Shown piece after piece: positions 1 through 7,962 of a stretch of 64,000 bases of DNA. Position 1 is the first letter of the stretch. Each line of letters opens with the position of its first letter. The stretch covers positions 1 through 64,000 of the forward strand of contig CAYQBY010000003.1 of NCBI GenBank assembly GCA_964415865.1, in the 5' to 3' direction. A program made the translations under genes and the position numbers. Below the pieces are notes generated by a model. The model was not told the origin of the DNA. It made no database searches and was given only the letters and a program-made list of their open reading frames with translations. The stretch is from Thiopontia sp964415865. Lineage in GTDB: Bacteria; Pseudomonadota; Gammaproteobacteria; GCF-002020875.

Positions 1-1
1 A

Positions 2-86
<85 letters not shown>

Positions 87-101
87 AAAAGAGTGGCGCA
101 T

Positions 102-129
102 TTTATACGCTCAGCCCCGTAAAATACAA
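102..129 (-). promoter_or_regulatory. Promoter of the tRNA-Leu gene
   Basis: On the minus strand a TTGTAT -35-like hexamer (124-129) lies 16 nt from a TATAAA -10 hexamer (102-107), followed by a GC-rich stretch (GCGCC). The start would fall roughly 10 nt before the mature tRNA. The GC-rich discriminator is typical of stable RNA promoters. Seen in sequence; activity is inferred. Confidence 0.6.
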
Positions 130-247
130 CGTTTTTGTCAGTGAACAGTACTTCGGGATTATATCTTTCTTGAGATGGTAAACGCCCCTCTTAGATCACC
201 TGACTTGAAACCGGTTGCCTGATCAAGCGGATAGCGGCCATACAGTT

Positions 248-1003
248 TTATGGTTTTACCACTGGATACCCCTTCTTGATCCAGTCAGTAATACCTCTTT
301 TTACATTGTATACATTCTTCCAGCCTATCTCCCCTACTAGTGCCTGAGCCAGACGGGCCGTCCTGTTTCCGGTGCGGCAGATGATAATAACTCGATCATC
401 CGGCTTGAAGCGCTTAAGAAATTTCTGATTAAACTCAGGATGGAGACTACCACGCTTGGTAAATGCTGTAATCATTTCAGACCCCTCAACAATTCCTGTC
501 TGCTTCCACTCCTCTGGTCGACGAATATCTACCAGTACAATATCCTCCTCTTTCAACAGCGCCTGTAGCTCTTCATTGTTGAGATCCGTATAGCTAAGGA
601 TATCTATCAGCTCCACATCAAATAGAAGGGTAGAACCGGCAGGAATTGGCCCCATTGAACGACTGCCATACCCCATCTCTGGCGGAATCACCAGCTTGCG
701 TTGCTCTCCACGCTTCATCCCCTTGACCCCATGGTCCCACCCCTTGATTACATTGCCGGCGCCCAGAGTAAAACTGAAAGGCTCGTTACGGTCATGGCTT
801 GAATCAAATTTGGTTCCATCCGTAAGGGTGCCTGTGTAGTGGACAGAGACAATATCACCAGGCTTGGCGCCTACTCCATTACCATTCTTGACTGTTGTCA
901 TCTCAAAACCGGGAGAGACTGCAATCTCCCCCTCAGCATTACCACTATCGGAACACCCAGCCATTGCCAAAACTAAAATTGATGCTACTACCGTTCTAAA
1001 CAT
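248..1003 (-). CDS. FKBP peptidyl-prolyl isomerase fused to a rhodanese domain, lipoprotein
   Basis: The protein is 251 aa from the ATG at 1001-1003, which is preceded by GGAGAAGAG; an upstream in-frame start would add 11 residues before the signal peptide. A lipoprotein signal ends at the lipobox AMAGC (Cys17). Residues about 35-135 form an FKBP-type domain (VHYTGTLTDG, then GWDHGVKGMKRGE and GYGS). Residues about 140-250 form a rhodanese domain with the active-site loop CRTGNR (Cys209). It is probably anchored in the periplasm and could combine proline isomerisation with persulfide or thiol chemistry. It is divergent from purT. The fusion is seen directly; its substrate is unknown. Confidence 0.88.
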   Translation of the reverse strand: MFRTVVASILVLAMAGCSDSGNAEGEIAVSPGFEMTTVKNGNGVGAKPGDIVSVHYTGTLTDGTKFDSSHDRNEPFSFTLGAGNVIKGWDHGVKGMKRGEQRKLVIPPEMGYGSRSMGPIPAGSTLLFDVELIDILSYTDLNNEELQALLKEEDIVLVDIRRPEEWKQTGIVEGSEMITAFTKRGSLHPEFNQKFLKRFKPDDRVIIICRTGNRTARLAQALVGEIGWKNVYNVKRGITDWIKKGYPVVKP

Positions 1004-1072
1004 ATCTCTTCTCCATGAATATTGAATGCGGAGCATTCTATCCTCTGAACCAGGGTTTTGGTAGATGGTATT

Positions 1073-2263
1073 ATGGCAACCATGACTACTATTGGAACCC
1101 CACTCTCATCTACATCAACCCGTGTCCTGCTTTGTGGAAGCGGAGAACTTGGCAAGGAGGTAGCCATAGAGCTACAGCGGCTGGGGGTTGAGGTTATAGC
1201 TGTTGACCGCTATCCAAACGCACCTGCAATGCAGGTCGCCCACCGCTCTCATGTTATCTCCATGCTGGATGGCCCTGCTCTAAGAGAGATTGTCGAACAG
1301 GAAAAGCCGGATCTCATTGTCCCCGAGATCGAGGCAATAGCAACTGACACTCTGGTTGAACTGGAGGATGAGGGTTTTACCGTTATACCAACTGCCCGGG
1401 CTACACAACTGACCATGAACCGCGAGGGAATTCGTCGTCTTGCTGCCGAAGAGCTGGGGATAGAGACATCCCCATACCGTTTTGCAGAGAGCAAGGAGGA
1501 GTATCTTGAGGCAGTCAAGGATATTGGAATACCCTGTGTTGTTAAACCAATCATGTCATCATCCGGCAAAGGTCAAAGTACAGTAAGGTGTGAGGATGAT
1601 ATAGAGTCATCATGGAACTACTCTCAAGAGGGGGGACGTACCGGTGCAGGAGGGATCATCATTGAGGGGTTTGTCGATTTTGATTATGAGATAACCCTAC
1701 TAACTATTCGCCACAATGGCGGAACCTCATACTGTCTGCCGATAGGTCACCGTCAGGAAGATGGAGACTACAGAGAGTCATGGCAACCACAACAAATGGC
1801 TCCCAATGCCATTGTGGCTGCCGAAGAGATGGCAAAAAAAGTTACTGATGCACTTGGTGGAAGAGGCCTGTTTGGGGTTGAGCTATTCATCAAGGGGAAT
1901 AAGGTAATATTTAGTGAGGTCTCTCCCCGCCCCCACGATACCGGACTTGTTACCCTGATTTCACAGGACCTCTCCGAATTTGCCCTCCATGCCCGTGCAA
2001 TACTTGGCCTTCCCATACCAAACATTCATCAACACGGTCCATCTGCATCAAGCGTACTGTTGGTAGAGGGTGAATCAGACAAGGTCTGCTACCAATGTAT
2101 TGAATCTGCCATGGCTGAACCTGATACTCAGCTCAGACTGTTTGGCAAGCCTGAGGTAAGTGGACGACGCAGAATGGGAGTTGTGCTGTCACGTGACAAA
2201 TCCACAGAAAAGGCACGAAAAAAGGCTAACACAGCAGCCTCCTTAATTGTGACAAAAATATAG
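1073..2263 (+). CDS. purT: Formate-dependent phosphoribosylglycinamide formyltransferase
   Basis: PurT (glycinamide ribonucleotide transformylase 2) is an ATP-grasp enzyme that uses formate and ATP to formylate GAR in purine synthesis. About 396 aa, collinear with E. coli PurT: LLCGSGELGKEVAIELQRLG at the N terminus, VPEIEAIATDTL, TMNREGIRRLAAEELGI, the ATP-binding MSSSGKGQS and GHRQEDGDYRESWQPQQM, and FSEVSPRPHDTG near the end. Three starts are possible: TTG 1058, ATG 1073 and ATG 1082; the last aligns best with known PurT N termini. It stands alone and is followed by a bidirectional terminator. Confidence 0.96.
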   Translation: MATMTTIGTPLSSTSTRVLLCGSGELGKEVAIELQRLGVEVIAVDRYPNAPAMQVAHRSHVISMLDGPALREIVEQEKPDLIVPEIEAIATDTLVELEDEGFTVIPTARATQLTMNREGIRRLAAEELGIETSPYRFAESKEEYLEAVKDIGIPCVVKPIMSSSGKGQSTVRCEDDIESSWNYSQEGGRTGAGGIIIEGFVDFDYEITLLTIRHNGGTSYCLPIGHRQEDGDYRESWQPQQMAPNAIVAAEEMAKKVTDALGGRGLFGVELFIKGNKVIFSEVSPRPHDTGLVTLISQDLSEFALHARAILGLPIPNIHQHGPSASSVLLVEGESDKVCYQCIESAMAEPDTQLRLFGKPEVSGRRRMGVVLSRDKSTEKARKKANTAASLIVTKI

Positions 2264-2284
2264 GAATAACAACCAGATACAGAC

Positions 2285-2314
2285 AAAAAAGCCGTCAACT
2301 TATGACGGCTTTTT
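2285..2314. terminator. Bidirectional intrinsic terminator
   Basis: Stem GCCGTC (2291-2296) / GACGGC (2304-2309) with loop AACTTAT, flanked by six A on the left and five T on the right. It can terminate purT on the plus strand and the convergent small gene at 2336-2728 on the minus strand. Confidence 0.9.
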
Positions 2315-2335
2315 CAATTAAAACACTCTCACACA

Positions 2336-2728
2336 CTACTCATCTAAATAACAGCGCCCCTCGTATGTGGTGTTCTTTCTTGATCTATTGCCCATCTCCT
2401 TGTGGCGAATCTCCCCACGTACAATACCTGTACCCGCCTCGATCATACTCTTCTCAAGAGTCATAAGCTCACCATCCAGCTTCCCTCTGAGACGATAGAT
2501 GGATGCCTGTGGGTTGATTACCCACTCCTCATAAATTACATAATCCTCATTATATTCACTGACACGCTTGTCACGAAAATGGTTATCAGGCACAGCAACC
2601 TTCACATCGGCATTATGTGTAACCTCACCGGTATAGCTATCAATCTCATCCAGATCACAACTCAGCTGAGTGCCCGCATGCACACCAAAGCTACCTGCCA
2701 ACAAAACTGCTCCAATCACATTTTTCAT
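2336..2728 (-). CDS. Small secreted protein of unknown function
   Basis: 130 aa from the ATG at 2726-2728, preceded by GGAGAGAACAATA. The N terminus MKNVIGAVLLAGSFGVHAG is a Sec signal peptide with cleavage after VHA. The mature part is about 110 aa, charged, with one cysteine near its start (LSCDLDE) and one near the end (GRCYLDE), so a single disulfide is possible. I recognise no family. It is monocistronic, upstream of and divergent from nosZ, so it may share regulation with nosZ, but nothing in the sequence shows this. Confidence 0.7.
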   Translation of the reverse strand: MKNVIGAVLLAGSFGVHAGTQLSCDLDEIDSYTGEVTHNADVKVAVPDNHFRDKRVSEYNEDYVIYEEWVINPQASIYRLRGKLDGELMTLEKSMIEAGTGIVRGEIRHKEMGNRSRKNTTYEGRCYLDE

Positions 2729-2857
2729 TATTGTTCTCTCCATCGGTGGTTTTTAAAGCTGTAATGATCAACTATAACCGAACGATGGGATCCTGCAACA
2801 TAAACACTCCATAACAGAGCACTGGAGATATATACAAAACAGATCTAGATGATCAAA

Positions 2858-2897
2858 TTGACCTAGGTCAAAGCAGGCTTTGGTGTGACTGTATTAC
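2858..2897 (+). promoter_or_regulatory. Dnr/FNR-type box and promoter of nosZ
   Basis: A perfect palindrome TTGACCTAGGTCAA at 2858-2871 fits the CRP/FNR-superfamily pattern TTGAY-N4-RTCAA. A -10-like TATTAC lies at 2892-2897, so a start near 2906 would put the box centre at about -41.5, the class II activator position. The same 14-mer occurs at 47929-47942 before nirS. Regulator identity (the Dnr-like protein at 41525-42211) is inferred. Confidence 0.75.
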
Positions 2898-2997
2898 TCT
2901 CACGGGTACTAAGTTCAACTTAGTTTTGAAATCGTGCGCCTAGATTTCCCTCCCAGGAAATCGAGGTGATAAAAAAACAATCAGGAGTCAACAACTT

Positions 2998-5295
2998 ATG
3001 CTTAAAAAGACACTCACAATGGCAATGGCCATCGGAATGTCGCTAGGAACCGGGAGTGCAGCGTGGGGTTCGGCGCTGGATGATGTGATGAAGGCCCGTG
3101 GCCTCACACAGAAGGATCTGCTAGCGGCAGCAAAAACCTATACCCCGTCTGGAGGGCGTGATGAGTATATCGCCTTCAGTTCCGGTGGACAGAGCGGACA
3201 GCTGATTGTCTATGGAATCCCCTCCATGCGTATCCTCAAGTATGTTGCGGTATTCACCCCAGAGCCATGGCAGGGTTACGGCTTTGATGATGAGTCCAAG
3301 GCGGTACTGGCTCAGGGTCGCATCAACGGCAAGGATATCCTCTTTGGTGATACCCACCATCCGGCGATCTCCGAGACCAATGCCGAGTACGATGGACAGT
3401 ATCTCTTCATCAACGACAAGAACAATCCACGTATTGCAGTTGTTGATCTGCATGACTTCGAGACCAAGCAGATTGTGGTCAACCCACACTTCAACAATGA
3501 GCATGGCGGTGCATTTGTAACCCCAAATACTGACTATGTCATCGAGGCGGCACAGTACCCCGCCCCATTCGAGGATGAGTATGTACCCCTGGAGCAGTTC
3601 AATGACCGCTACCGTGGTGGTGTCACCTACTGGAAGTTCAACCGTGAGGCAGGTCGTCTCGACCCATCTCAATCCTTCACCGTCGAGATGCCTCCATATA
3701 GCCAGGACCTCTCCGACTTCGGAAAGTTTGGCAGTGATGGCTGGTCCTTCACCAACTCCTTCTGCTCCGAGCGTTATGTGGGCGGAATCGAGAAGGGTCG
3801 CCCTCCTTATGAGGCAGGCTGCTCGCAAAAGGATACTGACTTCCTCCACGTCGTAAACTGGGAGAAGGCTGCTGAGCTATACAAGGCTGGCAAAGGTACT
3901 TCTGTAAATGGTATGGATGTACTCTCCATGGATACCATGGTTAAGAACAATGCCATGTTCCTGGTTCCTGAGCCTAAGAGCCCTCATGGAGTTGACGTCT
4001 CTCCAGACGGTAAATTCATGATCGTATCCGGTAAGCTCGATAGCCATGCATATGTATACAGCTTCGAGAAGATGATGGCTGCACATAGTACTGGAAAATA
4101 TGAGGCTCGTGATGCCTACGGTATCCCTATTGTCTCTCTGGAAGATGCATTGGAAAGACAGGTACAGGTTGGTCTTGGACCACTGCACACGCAGTATGAC
4201 TCCAAGGAGTGTACGGTCTACACCTCCATCTATGTGGATTCACAGGTCACCAAGTGGAATTACTGTACTGGCGAGATTCTGGACAAGATCTCCATCCACT
4301 ACAACATTGGTCACCTGATGACCATGGAGGGTGACTCTGCATCTCCAGATGGTAAATATCTGGTAGCACTGGACAAACTGGCGATTGACCGTTTCAATCC
4401 TGTTGGCCCACTTCATCCTCAAAATCACCAGCTGATCGATATCAGTGGTGACAAGATGGAGCTACTCTATGATATGCCTCTACCATTGGGCGAACCACAC
4501 TATGCGGTTGCGATTAAGGCAGACAAGCTGAAGCCTGTAATCCGCTACAAGTCTGGTTGGGATAGCCGCTCTGACAAGCGCTCTCCATACAAGACCCGTG
4601 CTGGTCGTGAGAAGACATCTCGTACCTGTGATGGTGACAACTGTACTGTTGAGGTATTTGGTACTGTGATTCGTTCACACATCACGCCAGAGACTATTGA
4701 GGCTGAGGTTGGTGACAAGGTAATCATTCACCTTACCAACCTGGAGCGTGCTGAGGATGAGACCCACGGTTTCGCAATCAACGGCACCAACGTAAACCTC
4801 TCTCTGGAGCCTGGTAAGACAGTCTCTGCAACATTCATGGCAGACACAGAGGGTGTATTCCCTTACTACTGTACTGAGTTCTGTTCAGCACTCCACCTTG
4901 AGATGGAAGGATACCTGCTGGTCAAACCTAAAGGCTACAAGGCTGAGGCAGGTGAGATTGTTGATGGCACCACCTATACCAAGGGAGATTATGACAAGCA
5001 GTACCAGACCAATCTGGATACTCAGGCCATTATCGACAGTGTTGTAGGGTACATCACCAGTACTAACTTCAAGGACTTCGCACCCGTGACTGCACTGGTT
5101 GAGGATGCCGTTGATCAGTTAGGCTTTGCTGCAGCATGGCAGAAGAAAGCAGAGGAATCTGCAGCTGCCAGTGACTTCCAGAATGCAACTCTGCAAGCTG
5201 GTCAGTGGTGGCAGTATCAGGTTAAGGCTGCGGACATCGGTCTGCGTGCCAAAACCTACCTGGAAGAACACGGTGCGGTTGTGCAAGCTAAATAA
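2998..5295 (+). CDS. nosZ: Nitrous oxide reductase, clade II type
   Basis: Periplasmic multicopper enzyme reducing N2O to N2. 765 aa with a Sec-type signal peptide and no twin arginine, a clade II trait. The beta-propeller carries CuZ-type histidines, including D118-T-H120-H121-P122, NNEHGG, PHGVDVSPDG, GPLHTQYD and GEPHY. The C-terminal cupredoxin domain has the CuA ligands His590, Cys625, Cys629, His633 and Met636 (CTEFCSALHLEM). About 120 extra residues follow the cupredoxin domain (from about 645) and contain no CxxCH motif, whereas epsilonproteobacterial cNosZ has a heme c domain there. A CRP/FNR-type box precedes it and a strong terminator follows. Confidence 0.97.
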   Translation: MLKKTLTMAMAIGMSLGTGSAAWGSALDDVMKARGLTQKDLLAAAKTYTPSGGRDEYIAFSSGGQSGQLIVYGIPSMRILKYVAVFTPEPWQGYGFDDESKAVLAQGRINGKDILFGDTHHPAISETNAEYDGQYLFINDKNNPRIAVVDLHDFETKQIVVNPHFNNEHGGAFVTPNTDYVIEAAQYPAPFEDEYVPLEQFNDRYRGGVTYWKFNREAGRLDPSQSFTVEMPPYSQDLSDFGKFGSDGWSFTNSFCSERYVGGIEKGRPPYEAGCSQKDTDFLHVVNWEKAAELYKAGKGTSVNGMDVLSMDTMVKNNAMFLVPEPKSPHGVDVSPDGKFMIVSGKLDSHAYVYSFEKMMAAHSTGKYEARDAYGIPIVSLEDALERQVQVGLGPLHTQYDSKECTVYTSIYVDSQVTKWNYCTGEILDKISIHYNIGHLMTMEGDSASPDGKYLVALDKLAIDRFNPVGPLHPQNHQLIDISGDKMELLYDMPLPLGEPHYAVAIKADKLKPVIRYKSGWDSRSDKRSPYKTRAGREKTSRTCDGDNCTVEVFGTVIRSHITPETIEAEVGDKVIIHLTNLERAEDETHGFAINGTNVNLSLEPGKTVSATFMADTEGVFPYYCTEFCSALHLEMEGYLLVKPKGYKAEAGEIVDGTTYTKGDYDKQYQTNLDTQAIIDSVVGYITSTNFKDFAPVTALVEDAVDQLGFAAAWQKKAEESAAASDFQNATLQAGQWWQYQVKAADIGLRAKTYLEEHGAVVQAK

Positions 5296-5322
5296 TGCAC
5301 GATTAACACACTGTTAGTCCAT

Positions 5323-5356
5323 AAGGGGAGAGCACTAGTTGCTCTCCCCTTTTTTT
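5323..5356 (+). terminator. Intrinsic terminator after nosZ
   Basis: A 12-bp stem AAGGGGAGAGCA (5323-5334) / TGCTCTCCCCTT (5340-5351) with a 5-nt loop is followed by a T run to 5356. It separates nosZ from the cytochrome genes, so those genes need readthrough or their own promoter. Confidence 0.92.
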
Positions 5357-5455
5357 CATAAAAACCCCTTGATAAACTGTTCTGAAATAGTTTGGAAATA
5401 AAGTTTTAATAGGATCTAATGCAATTTGATAATGTATTGAACAAAGGAACAGATA

Positions 5456-5776
5456 ATGAAAATCAGAAACACTCTACTTGCAGCATCATCCATAGCCCTG
5501 CTATCTGCAATGGCTACCACAGCATCAGCAGATGGTGCCGCACTCTACGAAAGCAAGACATGCTGGGCATGTCATGGAAAGGATGCACAAACCCCTGTGC
5601 TTCCAACATATCCAAAACTAGCCGGACAGAGTAAAGAGTATGCTCTTAATCAGATGAAGGACATCAAGTCAGGGGTTCGCAGCAACGGTGGTGCAGCTGC
5701 AATGCAGGGTGTAATGGGGCTGGTTAATGATGCAGAGATGGCAGAGATTGCCGGGTGGCTGTCTACTCTTAAGTAA
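5456..5776 (+). CDS. Monoheme class I cytochrome c (c553-like)
   Basis: 106 aa, with signal peptide MKIRNTLLAASSIALLSAMA and cleavage near ASA. One heme motif, CWACH, occurs early in the mature protein, with PKLAGQ and a downstream Met (AAAMQGVMG) as a possible axial ligand. It is a small periplasmic electron carrier. Placed directly after nosZ and before a diheme cytochrome, it is a candidate electron donor to the CuA site of NosZ, comparable in role to the NosC cytochromes of clade II clusters, though I cannot assign it to NosC1 or NosC2. Start ATG follows AAAGGAACA. Confidence 0.88.
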   Translation: MKIRNTLLAASSIALLSAMATTASADGAALYESKTCWACHGKDAQTPVLPTYPKLAGQSKEYALNQMKDIKSGVRSNGGAAAMQGVMGLVNDAEMAEIAGWLSTLK

Positions 5777-5786
5777 AAAGAGAGCA

Positions 5787-5828
5787 TTGACACAGATCAA
5801 AGCAAAAAACAGCTCTATCGCATAATCT
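5787..5828 (+). promoter_or_regulatory. Dnr/FNR-type box and promoter before the diheme cytochrome
   Basis: TTGACACAGATCAA at 5787-5800 matches TTGAY-N4-RTCAA. A TAATCT -10-like hexamer at 5823-5828 fits class II spacing (start near 5835, 35 nt before the ATG). This would give the nos accessory genes a promoter of their own after the nosZ terminator. Confidence 0.65.
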
Positions 5829-5869
5829 ATAGAACGCCTGAATAAACAGAACATAGTGGAGAGATATTG

Positions 5870-6595
5870 ATGAAGAAAATTACAGCAATTGCAGCTGGGA
5901 TTGCACTGATTGGGATGAGTGTTGGTGGTACAGCCTCAGCCAGCGGACAGGTTACTGATGTAAAGGACTGGAACACTGGTGAAGGTGAGCAGAGTGTAGC
6001 CATGACACTTACTCCAGATCGCGAAAACGGAATTGAGGTATATGAGGTCTGCTCAGCATGTCACCTGCTTGAAGGCTGGGGCATGAAGAATGGAACATTC
6101 CCCCAGTTGGCAGGACAGCACAAAAATGTACTGATCAAACAGTTGGCAGATATTCGCGCCCTGAACCGTGATAACCCAACCATGTACCCTTTTGCACTTC
6201 CTGAATCGATTGGTGATGAGCAGGCAATTGCCGATGTGACCGACTATATCGCCAAGTTGCCGATGAATCCGGATAATGGCAAGGGGGATGGCACCAATCT
6301 GGCCCAAGGTGAAGAGCTCTACAAGAAAAACTGCACGCAATGTCATGGTGACAATGGGGAAGGCAGTGAGGAGAAATTCTATCCCAAGATCCAGGGGCAG
6401 CACTATGCCTACATGTTGCGCCAGTTCGAGTGGATCCGTGACGGCAAGCGTCGTAATGCCAACCCAGATATGGTCAAGCAAATTGCCGAGTTCAGTAATG
6501 ATGACATGAAGGCGGTTATCGACTATACATCCCGTATCCCTGTACCTGCAGAGGATCTGGGTCCTATTGGCTGGATCAACCCTGACTACGATTAA
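5870..6595 (+). CDS. Diheme cytochrome c (c4-like)
   Basis: 241 aa from ATG 5870, preceded by GGAGAGATATTG. Signal peptide at the N terminus (cleavage near ASA). Two heme motifs, CSACH and CTQCH, sit in two tandem cytochrome c domains, each followed by a P-Q-L/K-x-G-Q-H segment. The C-terminal half (GQHYAYMLRQFEWIRDGKRR, then PAEDLGPIGWINPD) is strikingly like the diheme cytochrome at 40094-40780, so the two are paralogs. Location between nosZ and nosB-like suggests a periplasmic carrier towards NosZ. Confidence 0.9.
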   Translation: MKKITAIAAGIALIGMSVGGTASASGQVTDVKDWNTGEGEQSVAMTLTPDRENGIEVYEVCSACHLLEGWGMKNGTFPQLAGQHKNVLIKQLADIRALNRDNPTMYPFALPESIGDEQAIADVTDYIAKLPMNPDNGKGDGTNLAQGEELYKKNCTQCHGDNGEGSEEKFYPKIQGQHYAYMLRQFEWIRDGKRRNANPDMVKQIAEFSNDDMKAVIDYTSRIPVPAEDLGPIGWINPDYD

Positions 6596-6602
6596 TGTTC
6601 AG

Positions 6603-6629
6603 TTCACCCTCCTCTTTAGGGAGGGTGAA
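6603..6629 (+). terminator. Intercistronic hairpin, possible weak terminator or processing site
   Basis: A 10-bp stem TTCACCCTCC (6603-6612) / GGAGGGTGAA (6620-6629) with a 7-nt loop lies 8 nt after the diheme cytochrome stop. No clean T run follows, so termination may be partial, or the hairpin may stabilise an mRNA end. Confidence 0.5.
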
Positions 6630-6720
6630 ACTTGAATTTCTCATGGAGGAGTGAGTAACGATATATAGAACAAAACAGGGCAATAAAACCAGATAAAAAA
6701 GATACAAGGTTTTTTCAAAC

Positions 6721-7932
6721 ATGAGCACTACCAGCACAAAACAGAATTTCATCATAGGCACCCTATCAATGGTTGCTGTCGGTCTACTGATCTCCATCTT
6801 CTACAGCCCTGTTTGGTGGGTAGCACTAAAGGCACCACAATATCCAGAGGCTGCATTTCCTCAGGGAATTCGTATCCACTTCCATGTCAATGGTGTCTTT
6901 AATGGCTGTGAAAAAATCGAATCTGAAGAGAAATTTGAAGAAGAAGCTCTAAACTGTAAACATGAGATGGATGCCATCAACCACTATGTTGGTATGTATC
7001 CAATTGCCGCTGGGGCCCCGGTAGAGCGAGCAGTATCTCCATTTGTATTTGTTCTGCTTGGGCTGATGATTATCGCCTTTGCAATACCCAACAATCGACA
7101 ACGCATAATCCTGATGGGCGCTGGCTCTATCGTAATAGCAAGCTGGGCATACACCACCCTGTACACTGAAGGGGGATTGAACATGCAATCTTCTCCCTAC
7201 CGTGACGACCTGATGAGCACCATGCAACACACACCAGAGGAGATTGAAAATTGGAGTGGAACTCAGGCAATCAAGGCTAGCTATGAGGAGGCTCTGGCAC
7301 GCTACTTCCCAACCATTGGGATAGATTGTGACAGTTATGCTGAGAAGATGACCTATGTTGATCTTTATGCAACCCAGGAGCGTCCTTTTGAGGACCTGAA
7401 TGATCTACTGGTTAATGCTGGTGCAACCCCTGCCGTCATGTCTACCTTCCATGATATGTACAAGATGATCCAGAGTGATTCATCCATGACTACCGAACAG
7501 CAACAGAGTGAATTCATAGCTCGTTGTGGGGTTATGGCAAACAAGGTTGGCATGACTGATATCGAGCGTACCGAGCTTATGATGACCCTTACAAACATTG
7601 TCTTTGGTGGTCTGCTGGCAGCAATGGCGCTGATCATAATTGGCCTATGGAAGATGGAGAAGATCTTTACCTGGGTGTTAATCCTTGTACCAATGGCTCT
7701 ACCAATATTCTTTATTATGGATTACGCTGGATGGCTCTGGTGGTTTGGACATCATCTGAGTGAGATGGGGGCATTTACTGTAAAACCATTTATGCCAACA
7801 GTATTTGGTGTCGGCAAGGTTGCCCAGTTTGCCACCTACTCATATCCATACTATGGATTCGGGTTAATCATGCTCAACTCGGTGATTCTGGCTGCAGTAG
7901 CACTGATTCGTCTGAAATCATCACAGCAATAA
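6721..7932 (+). CDS. nosB: NosB-like polytopic membrane protein of clade II nos clusters
   Basis: 403 aa. One membrane segment at about 10-35, two at about 105-147 and three near the C terminus (about 285-310, 315-335, 372-397) surround a large polar region of about 140 residues. Loop cysteines include NGCEKIE, LNCKHEM, IDCDSY and ARCG. It sits between the nosZ/cytochrome genes and nosD, the place of nosB in epsilonproteobacterial-type clusters, and the segment DAINHYVGMYPI resembles that family as I remember it. A role in N2O reductase electron transfer or maturation is inferred. The start is preceded by a weak AAGG spaced 12 nt. The call rests largely on synteny. Confidence 0.7.
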   Translation: MSTTSTKQNFIIGTLSMVAVGLLISIFYSPVWWVALKAPQYPEAAFPQGIRIHFHVNGVFNGCEKIESEEKFEEEALNCKHEMDAINHYVGMYPIAAGAPVERAVSPFVFVLLGLMIIAFAIPNNRQRIILMGAGSIVIASWAYTTLYTEGGLNMQSSPYRDDLMSTMQHTPEEIENWSGTQAIKASYEEALARYFPTIGIDCDSYAEKMTYVDLYATQERPFEDLNDLLVNAGATPAVMSTFHDMYKMIQSDSSMTTEQQQSEFIARCGVMANKVGMTDIERTELMMTLTNIVFGGLLAAMALIIIGLWKMEKIFTWVLILVPMALPIFFIMDYAGWLWWFGHHLSEMGAFTVKPFMPTVFGVGKVAQFATYSYPYYGFGLIMLNSVILAAVALIRLKSSQQ

Positions 7933-7962
7933 AACGAATTGATTTAAGCGGAGTCAATCAGC

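Noticed and set aside
3121..3849. 242-codon open frame antisense to nosZ
   Set aside because: No start signal or domain; nosZ on the other strand is certain.
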